The notes under the pieces are model-generated. The model searched no databases. It was not told the DNA's origin and worked only from the letters and a program-made list of their open reading frames with translations. The position numbers and the translations under genes are program-made. A stretch of 11,948 bases of DNA. Origin: Tannerellaceae bacterium (GTDB lineage: Bacteria; Bacteroidota; Bacteroidia; Bacteroidales; Tannerellaceae). The DNA lies in assembly GCA_031279915.1 (NCBI GenBank), contig JAITHO010000179.1, positions 1-11,948 on the forward strand, in the 5' to 3' direction. The number at the start of each line of letters is the position of its first letter. The first letter of the stretch is position 1. This document shows positions 4,585-11,887 of this stretch, in pieces.

Positions 4585-6867
4585 TCAGTTTCTAAGAATG
4601 AGGGTTGAGGGGAGTTGCGAGAGCTCCAAGTCGGGCAGTTCTGAGAGCGAAGTCCATGTCTGGTAGCTTATCATCATAAAGTTATAGCTGTCGAAGAGGC
4701 GTATTGAAAAGTCGGCATGATAATTGGAACGAGCAGAAGCCGGCATGCGTTCAGTAATGATCGGCAGCGAATCCTGCCATTCGCTAGCAGTCATCGGTTG
4801 AAGCCCTTTAAGGCTGAAAGCGCACTGCGTTGATCTCAGAATTGTTTGGGCATAATCGAGGAGAAACAGGTCGGTTTGCGAGGTGATCAGTATAAGAATA
4901 TTTGTAGCTTTTACGAAATTATGATTGATGAAGATACCCACGGGGCAGCTAGCATTCTCACAAAAGAATTTGGTTTTATCCTGCAATAATCCTCCGGGAT
5001 ATAAAATTGCTTCCGAGGTTGTTCGCAAGCGCTGCGAGTATTTTCGGAACCCTCCCGTAAGCCTTAGGGCTTTCTTGTCATCCGTTGGTTCGGTGAGAGT
5101 TGCGCCGGCTCCGACAAGGAGGAAATTGAACTTCTCATCGTTCACAACATTTACGATATCCTGCTTGGCGTCATTGCTCACGGCATATCTCGTTTCGATT
5201 GGTATTCCGAGCTTTTGCGCTCCGTAAACCAAAGGCCCGAAGCTTGTGTTCTCAAAATTATCCGCCTCAAGCGGATTTACATCGACGCCGATAGTGAGAT
5301 GCAGGGCCGTAATCTTCAGTTTTTTTCGACCTCCGTTAAAGAGCATGTGCGCCAGGTCGAGCAGCATCTGCCCGCTTTCAATTTTCCCCAAAGAGAGCAA
5401 CAGATGGAAGGCGCTGTCGGTTTGCATCATCAGCTTCTCCTTTTGTAATCTATCCTGTTTTCTGAAACAAAACTTAATCAAAGCCGTGAGCGGCCCGGTC
5501 ATAAAAGTCGTCACAAGCGTCATAATAACCAGCATAACGAAGATGGGCGGCGAGAGAATCTGCATCTCATAACCGATAGTTAAGACAACCAATTCCATCA
5601 GTCCGCGAGTATTCATCAGCGCCCCGATGTAAAGACTATTTCGCACATCCTCGCCAGCGATCCGTGCCGCCACATAAGTTCCGCCAAGCTTTCCAACAAT
5701 AGCTCCAAAGATTATAATACCACACATCACCCACATTTCTGTCGTATTAAGCAAGGCGATCTCAGTTCGCAGTCCGGTTGACACAAAGAAAAGCGGGAGA
5801 AATAAAGACAAAGCAACATCCTCAACTTTGTCGGTCATGATCCTCCTGAATTTTAATTGTTCCGGCATCACCACACCCGCAATGAAGGCTCCAAACAACG
5901 AATGCAGCCCAAGAATTTGGGTTAAGTAGGCCGAACACGTAAGAATCAAGAACATCAGGGCAACCATCCATTTGTCCATAACCTCCTCGTCGTTGTAATA
6001 CTTCCCCACCTTTTTGAGGAATTTCCTAATCGGAAAGAACATTATCAACAGATATATGCACGCAAAAGCGATAGTAAAAATTGCGCTCACAACGCTTCCA
6101 GCCTGCGCCACTGCCACAACCAGAGCCAACAGGCACCAGGCCGTCATGTCGCCATTAGCCGCGCATGCAAGAGTTAACATTCCCAGGTGCGACTTTGTGA
6201 GTTTTTTCTCCTGAATGATCCGGGCCAAAACAGGAAAGGCCGTTATGCTCATTGAAATGCCGATAAAGAGGGCAAATGGGAGAAAAGGAGTGTCGGCATC
6301 GGCATATTTATCGTAAGCAAAGTATGCAATAATCGCACCGATAATAAACGGAACTATTGTGCTGGTATGACTGATAAGAATGGTTTCCTTCAACTTTTTC
6401 CTTACTTCCCTTATGTCTAATTCCATTCCGATGGCAAACATAAACAGAATCAATCCGAATGCGCTTATCATATTAATATTGTCAAGCGTCTCTTCTTTGA
6501 ACAGAAACTGCGAAAACTCAGGAGCAATGCTGCCAAGAATGGAAGGCCCCAGCACAATACCTGCAAGGATTTCGCCAATAACAGTTGGTTGCCCTAACTT
6601 CAGGAAGAGCCATCCGAATATTCTGCAAGCAATCAAAATGACAATGATTTGCAATAGCAGCAATCCGATAGTAGACTCCATTTCGAGCTTTAGGTGGATG
6701 AAAAATGTATCAAAACCTCCGGCAGGCGTTCCGGTAAACAGATTCCACCAGGCCTCGTTCCCTCCAGCCGCAGATTCCTCCCTTAAATGAATAATCAGCG
6801 ACATAACAGTGGCAAACAGGAGAACGATTAATGTATAAAATGTAATGCTTTTGGACTGTCTGCTCAT
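4585..6867 (-). CDS. Kef/CHX-type cation:proton antiporter (CPA2) with UspA-like C-terminal region
   Basis: 760 residues. The first ~465 form an integral membrane Na+/H+ exchanger domain (CPA2 type) with about 12-13 hydrophobic segments: an N-terminal anchor at 9-27, then LGQPTVIGEILAGIVLGPSILG at 91-112, ISAFGLILFMFAIGMELD at 134-151, SMSITAFPVLARI at 205-217, LHSLFGAFIAGVVMP at 321-335, LFLPLFFVSTGL at 355-366 and GALMNTRGLMELVVL at 415-429. Residues ~480-760 are soluble and resemble universal-stress-protein folds, as in plant CHX and related bacterial exchangers; such domains usually regulate transport. It would move K+ or Na+ against protons across the inner membrane. In the conserved membrane helix the sequence is ACAANGDMTAW: the aspartate D240 is kept, but the residue before it is glycine where many relatives have Asp or Asn. 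The ATG at 6867 is followed directly by the first hydrophobic helix. It is divergent from fba and stands alone. Confidence 0.9.
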   Translation of the reverse strand: MSRQSKSITFYTLIVLLFATVMSLIIHLREESAAGGNEAWWNLFTGTPAGGFDTFFIHLKLEMESTIGLLLLQIIVILIACRIFGWLFLKLGQPTVIGEILAGIVLGPSILGSIAPEFSQFLFKEETLDNINMISAFGLILFMFAIGMELDIREVRKKLKETILISHTSTIVPFIIGAIIAYFAYDKYADADTPFLPFALFIGISMSITAFPVLARIIQEKKLTKSHLGMLTLACAANGDMTAWCLLALVVAVAQAGSVVSAIFTIAFACIYLLIMFFPIRKFLKKVGKYYNDEEVMDKWMVALMFLILTCSAYLTQILGLHSLFGAFIAGVVMPEQLKFRRIMTDKVEDVALSLFLPLFFVSTGLRTEIALLNTTEMWVMCGIIIFGAIVGKLGGTYVAARIAGEDVRNSLYIGALMNTRGLMELVVLTIGYEMQILSPPIFVMLVIMTLVTTFMTGPLTALIKFCFRKQDRLQKEKLMMQTDSAFHLLLSLGKIESGQMLLDLAHMLFNGGRKKLKITALHLTIGVDVNPLEADNFENTSFGPLVYGAQKLGIPIETRYAVSNDAKQDIVNVVNDEKFNFLLVGAGATLTEPTDDKKALRLTGGFRKYSQRLRTTSEAILYPGGLLQDKTKFFCENASCPVGIFINHNFVKATNILILITSQTDLFLLDYAQTILRSTQCAFSLKGLQPMTASEWQDSLPIITERMPASARSNYHADFSIRLFDSYNFMMISYQTWTSLSELPDLELSQLPSTLILRN

Positions 6868-6905
6868 ATTCTGTATTTAAGCTTTGCGGTAAAGATAATT
6901 CATTC

Positions 6906-6936
6906 AGGGCAAACTTCGTTTAGGGCAAGACTTCGT
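6906..6936 (+). repeat. Tandem direct repeat upstream of fba (possible operator)
   Basis: AGGGCAAACTTCGT (6906-6919) is followed after TT by AGGGCAAGACTTCGT (6922-6936). The two copies match except for one inserted G and lie 16 bp apart, about one and a half helical turns. The second copy runs into the likely -33 region of the fba promoter, so a regulator binding here could act on fba or on the divergent antiporter gene. The regulator is unknown. Confidence 0.5.
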
Positions 6937-6961
6937 AGGGAGGAAATATTTCTTATATTTG
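6932..6961 (+). promoter_or_regulatory. Predicted Bacteroidota-type promoter of fba
   Basis: TATATTTG (6954-6961) is a perfect match to the TAnnTTTG -7 box used by the primary sigma factor of Bacteroidota. TTCG at 6932-6935, 18 bp upstream, is an imperfect -33 TTTG box. The inferred transcript start near 6967-6970 would leave a leader of about 30 nt before the ATG at 7001. Confidence 0.65.
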
Positions 6962-7000
6962 TGGACTTTAAAAAGTTATTCACGAAATACATAATCGATT

Positions 7001-7996
7001 ATGGTAAATTACAAAGATTTAGGACTGGTAAGCACAACAGAAATGTTTGCCAAAGCAATGGCCGGCAAATATGCAATACCGGCATTTAATTTCAACAATC
7101 TCGAACAACTCCAAGCCATCATTCAAGCAGCCGTGGAAACCAAATCACCTGTCATCCTTCAGGTGTCGAGCGGCGCCCGCAAGTATGCCAACCAAACGCT
7201 TTTGCGCTACCTGGCCGAAGGCGCCGTTGCATACGCCAAGGAACTCGGCTGCGAGGCTCCGCAAATCGTGCTCCACCTCGATCATGGCGACACGTTCGAG
7301 CTCTGTAAGAGCTGTGTGGATACAGGATTCTCGTCGGTGATGATTGACGGGTCGCACCTTTCGTATGATGAAAATATAGCTCTCACGCAGAAGGTCGTTG
7401 AATATGCGCATAAGTTTGGGGTAACGGTGGAGGCCGAGCTGGGCGTTTTGGCCGGCGTGGAAGATGAAGTTAGCGCTGAGCATCACACTTACACGGAGCC
7501 CGACGACGTTGTTGACTTCGTTACCCGAACAGGTTGCGACTCGCTTGCAATCTCGATAGGCACGTCGCATGGCGCCAACAAGTTCACTCCCGCCCAATGC
7601 ACTCGCGATGAGAACGGCAATCTGGTGCCTCCTCCACTGCGCTTCGACATCTTGGAAGAGATTGAACGCCGGATTCCGGGCTTCCCAATCGTTTTACATG
7701 GAGCGTCGTCGGTACCTCAAAAAGAGGTTGAAACTATCAACAAATATGGTGGAGCTCTGAAAGACGCCATAGGTATTCCCGAGGAACAATTGCGCCGGGC
7801 GGCAACCTCAGCAGTGTGCAAGATTAATATCGACTCCGACAGCCGTTTGGCAATGACGGCGGCCGTGCGCGAAGTCTTTGCCCAAAAGCCAGGCGAGTTC
7901 GATCCGCGTAAGTATCTGGGTCCGGCTCGCGATAATGCCAAAAAGCTGTACAAGCATAAGATTGAGAATGTGCTTGGATCGGCCAATAAATTGTAA
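7001..7996 (+). CDS. fba: Class II fructose-1,6-bisphosphate aldolase
   Basis: 331 residues, cytoplasmic. The zinc-dependent enzyme cleaves fructose 1,6-bisphosphate to glyceraldehyde 3-phosphate and dihydroxyacetone phosphate in glycolysis, and joins them in gluconeogenesis. Class II landmarks are all present: YAIPAFNFNNLEQLQAI at 24-40; HLDHGD at 92-97, with D94 as the expected catalytic acid/base and H95 a zinc ligand; MIDGSHLSYDEN at 114-125; VEAELG at 143-148; GTSHGANKF at 187-195, with H190 a zinc ligand; LHGASSVP at 232-239, with H233 a zinc ligand; and the phosphate-binding KINIDSDSR at 274-282. Ligand roles are assigned from the known family, not measured here. It has its own promoter and a short AT-rich leader, and appears monocistronic, with weak terminator-like structures after it. 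Confidence 0.96.
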   Translation: MVNYKDLGLVSTTEMFAKAMAGKYAIPAFNFNNLEQLQAIIQAAVETKSPVILQVSSGARKYANQTLLRYLAEGAVAYAKELGCEAPQIVLHLDHGDTFELCKSCVDTGFSSVMIDGSHLSYDENIALTQKVVEYAHKFGVTVEAELGVLAGVEDEVSAEHHTYTEPDDVVDFVTRTGCDSLAISIGTSHGANKFTPAQCTRDENGNLVPPPLRFDILEEIERRIPGFPIVLHGASSVPQKEVETINKYGGALKDAIGIPEEQLRRAATSAVCKINIDSDSRLAMTAAVREVFAQKPGEFDPRKYLGPARDNAKKLYKHKIENVLGSANKL

Positions 7997-8022
7997 TCTT
8001 TATATATAAATAAAACGTGTAA

Positions 8023-8073
8023 TTTCCCATCAAGGGAAAATGTTCGGGCCGAAAGTCGGTTGGAATGTTTTTT
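8023..8073 (+). terminator. Possible weak terminator region after fba
   Basis: Two small hairpins follow the fba stop codon: TTTCCC-ATCAA-GGGAAA (8023-8039) without a T-tract, and CCGA-AAG-TCGG (8049-8059) with six Ts at 8068-8073, eight bases after the stem. A further run of eight Ts lies at 8084-8091. None is a textbook terminator, but together they probably end or weaken fba transcription. Confidence 0.4.
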
Positions 8074-8105
8074 CGGGGTGGGATTTTTTTTGATTTAGTT
8101 CAGTT

Positions 8106-8128
8106 TAGTTTTGAGGCGATCTTCGCCT
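8106..8128 (+). promoter_or_regulatory. -7-like box and perfect hairpin just before pnuC
   Basis: TAGTTTTG (8106-8113) matches the TAnnTTTG -7 box, but I find no -33 TTTG box at the right distance (the nearest, 8089-8092, is only 13 bp away). Directly after it lies a perfect hairpin AGGCGA-TCT-TCGCCT (8114-8128), ending 9 bases before the ATG at 8138. It may affect translation initiation. I see no TPP riboswitch signature in the 141-bp leader region. Confidence 0.4.
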
Positions 8129-8137
8129 ATATTATAA

Positions 8138-8740
8138 ATGTATGATATGGATATAATTGAAATAATCGGAGCGGCGGTAGCATTGTTTTACGTTTTGCTT
8201 CAGGTGAAACAGCATCCATGGATGTGGATTGTTGGCTTCGTGAGTGCATTATTCTATGTATGGATCTTCTTTTCAAGCGCATTTTATGCCAACATGAGCC
8301 TGCAGATGTACTACGTTGTTGCGAGTGTGTACGGTTTTTGGATGTGGCGTTACCGGAATGCTCCGCAAGAATCTGGGATAATTGTTTACAAACATCTTAG
8401 CGCAAAGCTTGCCGCCTTGCTCGCCCCAATTATTCTACTAACGGCTCTGGGAGCTTATTATGTGCTGAGCCGCCACACCGATTCGCAATTTCCGATTGGC
8501 GATGCCTTTACCACAGCCGCGGGATTTGTTGCAACCTGGATGCTGGCCCATAAGATTATCGAGCATTGGCTGCTGTGGATCGTTGCCGACAGCATTGCCA
8601 TTTACTTATATTACAGCGCCGGACTTTATCCCACAATGGTTCTGTACTTCTGCTATGTGATATTAGCTGTTGCCGGCTATTATACCTGGAGGACGAAGGG
8701 CGTTACAAGCGTTCAGGCCGCGGAAAAGAGAAGCTATTAG
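8138..8740 (+). CDS. pnuC: PnuC-family vitamin/nicotinamide riboside transporter
   Basis: About 200 residues with seven or so hydrophobic segments and the tryptophan/tyrosine-rich pattern of PnuC: IIEIIGAAVALFYVLLQVKQ at 6-25, HPWMWIVGFVSALFYVWIFF at 26-45, MYYVVASVYGFWMW at 57-70, FTTAAGFVATWMLAHKIIEHW at 128-148 and LLWIVADSIAIYLYYSAGLY at 149-168. PnuC proteins are inner-membrane facilitators for nicotinamide riboside; close relatives in Bacteroidota (PnuT) carry thiamine, and others riboflavin. Substrate cannot be decided: there is no adjacent nadR, thiamine pyrophosphokinase or TPP riboswitch. Translation may start at 8138 or at the in-frame ATG at 8147 (MDIIEIIG), which fits the usual family N-terminus better. 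The DUF5686 gene follows after 29 bp on the same strand, so the two are probably co-transcribed. Confidence 0.85.
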   Translation: MYDMDIIEIIGAAVALFYVLLQVKQHPWMWIVGFVSALFYVWIFFSSAFYANMSLQMYYVVASVYGFWMWRYRNAPQESGIIVYKHLSAKLAALLAPIILLTALGAYYVLSRHTDSQFPIGDAFTTAAGFVATWMLAHKIIEHWLLWIVADSIAIYLYYSAGLYPTMVLYFCYVILAVAGYYTWRTKGVTSVQAAEKRSY

Positions 8741-8769
8741 CATATTTTTGGATATAGCATATCTGAATT

Positions 8770-10920
8770 TTGAGAACTCTCACAGTAATATTGTTGATGG
8801 CGCTGTTGCTGCCGAGGCATGCTTGGAGCAACAATAGGTCGAGGCCGGGCGAAGCGGATTCGATCATGCATCTTGTGGCAATAAACGGCGTGAAGTATCG
8901 CAATATTCTGAAAAACTACGAGGCCGAAGTATACATTAAGGGGCGTATGAAGATTGAAAAAAGCAACTATCTGATTCGATTTGCCCACAATTTATTTCCC
9001 GTAAACAGGAGAGAGGGCGATATGGTTTTTGAGATGTTAAGCTTGTCGAGATTCGAAGCTCCTAATTCGTTCTATCACGATTACCAGGCGCTCAACGGAA
9101 GCAGTATTCCGAATCGACAGAAGCAACGGGAGATAATTAGCTTCCTCAATCTAAATGTATATGCTCCCACGGCTTTTGACAATGCTATCCTGATGCCTGT
9201 TATGCAGCAAGCTTTTAAATATTACGAATACAGCGTAGACTCTGTGATTGTTGGAAGCAACGGGCAGCGCACCTTCGTCGTGAACTTTATTCCCAAACAT
9301 GCAAGTCCGAAGCTTGCAAGCGGAACGATGCACGTGGCCGACAGTAGTTGGACCATTGCAAAGATTAACTTGAGAGGGCATTACGATTTCTCGGACTTCG
9401 ACTTGGAGATGAGCTTCGGGAACGATTTCGAACATTTCAACCTGCCTTCCACAGCAACATTATCGCTGAAATATTCCATGCTGGGGAATGTTGTTTACAG
9501 TTCTTATCTTTCAAAATATACATATAAATCAGTATTGCGGGGTTGGGATCAGTTATATTTGAATACTCCACAAACAGAATCGTATGATCTTACGCAGTAT
9601 TATACCCCAACAGCCGAATCAGTACCCATTATAAAAGACAGGCAATTTTGGAACAATGTTCGGAGCGAACCCCTTAGCTACGAGGAAAACAAGCTGTACG
9701 AAGATTCGCAACAGAAAGAATCCGAACGAACAAAAGCTCCGGTCGACTCCCTTCCGGGCAATCCCTATCTGAAGTTTGCAGAGCTGATCGTAAGCGATAT
9801 AAATGCCGATTATAAAAATACTTACATCCGATACTATGGCATACTAAATCCTTCTCAACTTGGATATTCGCGCACAAACGGAATCATGTTTCGCCAAAGA
9901 CTAAGAATCAGGAAAGAATATCCAAACCAACGGATGCTGACCTTCATCCCCGACGCCGGATTTGCAACTCGTCGCAAGGAAGTTTTCCTGCGGGGAGTGG
10001 GCATCTTTGAATATTCGCCCGAAAAAATGGGAGCAATTACCTTGTCCGTAGGCAACAGCAACCAGAGTTATTCAACAGGAATGATGAAGGATATTGTAAA
10101 TCAGATTGCAGATACCTCGCTCGTTGAAGACATTAAGCTGCAATATTTTCACAGATATTATGGAGAAGCGAAGCATCACATAGAGCTCTTCAATGGATTC
10201 CGGCTATCAACAGAAGCCGTTTACGAATATCGCACTCCCATCAGACGACGGTTTGACATTGGAGTTGGCGACGCCGTGATGGAAATTATCAATAAGGATT
10301 ACAACGACTTCAAAATAACCCTTGGTTTTTCATACACTCCGCACAGTTATTACAGATTTGACAAACGGAGAAAGATTTATTTATACTCCAATTACCCAAC
10401 CTTCTCCATTGAATTTGCCAAAGCTTTTCCGGGCGTTTGGGGAAGTGTCGGAAATTATGAGCGAATTGAGGCCGATGTACATCAGAGTATTCCAGTTGGC
10501 TTGCTCCAAAAAATCAACTACCATGTAAGCGCCGGAATGTATTCCTCAAAACAGTCCTCATACTTTGCAGATTTCAGATATTTTGCACGCAGTAACTTCC
10601 CCGACACATGGAATGACCAAATCGGAGGAGTATTTAATCTTCTGGAACGAGAATGGTTTTATGCCTCCGATAGATATGTTCAAGCGCATTTGATGTATGA
10701 AAGCCCCTTCATGCTGTTTTCGCGACTGAGCAAAAAAGCTTCGCGATTCGTATTCGTAGAGCGACTATATTTTAGTCAGTTACATACTCCGGCCTTGCCT
10801 GTTTATTCCGAAGTAGGATACGGGATAGGGAATCATATTTTCGACATAGCTTTATTTGCAAGCTTCTCCAAGCTGAGCTACCGGAACCTGGGCCTTCGGT
10901 TTGCATTTGCCTTGCGCTGA
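8770..10920 (+). CDS. DUF5686 family outer membrane protein
   Basis: 716 residues from a TTG start; an in-frame TGA at 8764-8766 excludes anything further upstream. The TTG gives a complete signal peptide (MRTLTVILLMALLLPRHAWS), whereas the next ATG at 8797 would lose its basic n-region, so I prefer TTG. The mature N-terminal part (about 38-340, with NYEAEVYIKGRMKIEKSNYL and later DSSWTIAKINLRGHYDFSDF) is the periplasmic part of the DUF5686 family. From about 345 to the end, alternating aromatic/polar strands (VSDINADYKNTYIRYYGILN, YNDFKITLGFSYTPHSYYRF, FASFSKLSYRNLGLRFAFAL) indicate a C-terminal beta-barrel in the outer membrane. Many members begin with a CarboxypepD_reg-like domain that is missing here, hence the shorter length. 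Function is unknown. Its last 149 bp overlap the convergent DUF1460 gene. Confidence 0.82.
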   Translation: MRTLTVILLMALLLPRHAWSNNRSRPGEADSIMHLVAINGVKYRNILKNYEAEVYIKGRMKIEKSNYLIRFAHNLFPVNRREGDMVFEMLSLSRFEAPNSFYHDYQALNGSSIPNRQKQREIISFLNLNVYAPTAFDNAILMPVMQQAFKYYEYSVDSVIVGSNGQRTFVVNFIPKHASPKLASGTMHVADSSWTIAKINLRGHYDFSDFDLEMSFGNDFEHFNLPSTATLSLKYSMLGNVVYSSYLSKYTYKSVLRGWDQLYLNTPQTESYDLTQYYTPTAESVPIIKDRQFWNNVRSEPLSYEENKLYEDSQQKESERTKAPVDSLPGNPYLKFAELIVSDINADYKNTYIRYYGILNPSQLGYSRTNGIMFRQRLRIRKEYPNQRMLTFIPDAGFATRRKEVFLRGVGIFEYSPEKMGAITLSVGNSNQSYSTGMMKDIVNQIADTSLVEDIKLQYFHRYYGEAKHHIELFNGFRLSTEAVYEYRTPIRRRFDIGVGDAVMEIINKDYNDFKITLGFSYTPHSYYRFDKRRKIYLYSNYPTFSIEFAKAFPGVWGSVGNYERIEADVHQSIPVGLLQKINYHVSAGMYSSKQSSYFADFRYFARSNFPDTWNDQIGGVFNLLEREWFYASDRYVQAHLMYESPFMLFSRLSKKASRFVFVERLYFSQLHTPALPVYSEVGYGIGNHIFDIALFASFSKLSYRNLGLRFAFALR

Positions 10921-11824
10921 GGATAATTTCCGGCGATAAAGGTCGAACAAGGATTAGGCCGTTGCAACTTTTGCGTTGCGTAACATATTGAAATATAGTT
11001 TCCGGATTCAAAATCACCTTCCCCGCAGTTTGCGACGCATGTATAAAAGCCAAACTCCCATCTTCGGCGCGGCTAACTATTCCTACGTGCGAAATGTCTA
11101 AGCCTTTTATCGTCGTCAAAAATCCCACCACATCTCCATTATGAAGCCTTGGGGAGAGAGATATGATTTCATTTTCTGGGACATATGCATAAGATTTCCT
11201 GCTGCTTATTGTGCGCTCTATGCGTTTTATATTCCGGATCAGCATTGAATCTGCCCCAAGTTGTTTATAACTTCCGGGATGGGTCGACATGAAGCTGAGG
11301 TTAAAACGATAAGGCTTTGCTCCGAAATTATCTGCATTGAGCGATCGAACAATTCCCCTGCGATCGTTTTCATACATCCAGTCCGAAGTGTAGTGCAACC
11401 TGTCAAGGTAACCGCTAATTTTTCCGGCTCGGTACCGAAGCGTGCGAAGTTCATCGCAAAAACGTTCCCAGCTTTTATCGCCTGATGCAAACATTCGCGA
11501 TAAAGAAATAACTGTTTCAACAAATGTAAAGCAGTCTAATTCGCGCAGATTTATCGCAAGCCCTTCGGGCTCAATCTCCAGAGTTCCGCCAACGTAAGGC
11601 GTGCCGATAAAGAAACGCGCCGTATGCATAATGATGGAATCGAAGGGCAAGCTCTCTTTACCCTGCATTGCTGTGAGATAATTGTTGAAAACTGCCTTGT
11701 CCTCCGGTAAAACATAAACCGTATCCCTCGGCAGAGGTAAAGCGGCCGAAATCAGAAGCGGAATCCACAGCAAAAAAATGATTGTCTGAGTCCTTGAAAA
11801 TATGTGCATTGAATAAGTTTTCAT
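10772..11824 (-). CDS. DUF1460 family, N-acetylmuramoyl-L-alanine amidase-like protein
   Basis: 350 residues from the ATG at 11824. A hydrophobic segment (TIIFLLWIPLLISAALPLP, about 14-32) looks like a signal peptide, so the protein is exported. The fold is of the NlpC/P60 cysteine-hydrolase type: ELDCFTFVETV holds the probable nucleophile C98; NGDVVGFLTT at 229-238 and DISHVGIV with H246 supply the probable catalytic histidine region; FIHAS follows at 261-265. Family members act on peptidoglycan fragments. The domain normally ends near NGLILVRPL (residue 296); here 54 extra residues follow, and almost all of them are read antisense through the 3' end of the DUF5686 gene, so the original stop was probably lost. 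An upstream TTG at 11875 would also be in frame but adds residues before the signal peptide; the ATG at 11809 is another possible start (see the -7 box at 11829-11836). Confidence 0.85.
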   Translation of the reverse strand: MKTYSMHIFSRTQTIIFLLWIPLLISAALPLPRDTVYVLPEDKAVFNNYLTAMQGKESLPFDSIIMHTARFFIGTPYVGGTLEIEPEGLAINLRELDCFTFVETVISLSRMFASGDKSWERFCDELRTLRYRAGKISGYLDRLHYTSDWMYENDRRGIVRSLNADNFGAKPYRFNLSFMSTHPGSYKQLGADSMLIRNIKRIERTISSRKSYAYVPENEIISLSPRLHNGDVVGFLTTIKGLDISHVGIVSRAEDGSLAFIHASQTAGKVILNPETIFQYVTQRKSCNGLILVRPLSPEIILSARQMQTEGPGSGSSAWRSLQIKLCRKYDSLSRILLRNKQARPEYVTD

Positions 11825-11828
11825 AAGG

Positions 11829-11836
11829 CAAATATA
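11829..11836 (-). promoter_or_regulatory. Predicted -7 box for the DUF1460 gene
   Basis: On the minus strand TATATTTG matches TAnnTTTG exactly. It ends only 4 nt before the ATG at 11824, so transcription would begin at or just after that codon. This points either to a nearly leaderless transcript or to translation from the ATG at 11809. No clear -33 box is visible. Confidence 0.5.
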
Positions 11837-11887
11837 ACAAAAAAGAGGGGAGCGAGAAGGCTGAAATTGAGGCAAACGCGTTTAAGC

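Noticed and set aside
8089..8113. Full promoter TTTG-N13-TAGTTTTG before pnuC
   Set aside because: The spacing is 13 bp where about 19-21 is expected, so only the -7-like box is reported, with low confidence.
8000..8137. TPP or NAD-type riboswitch upstream of pnuC
   Set aside because: I could not find the conserved TPP core (CUGAGA and its partner) or a clear two-hairpin aptamer; only small hairpins are present.
10772..10920. Shortening the DUF1460 gene to avoid the overlap
   Set aside because: No stop codon occurs in its frame before 10772, so the overlap is real in this sequence unless there is a sequencing error.
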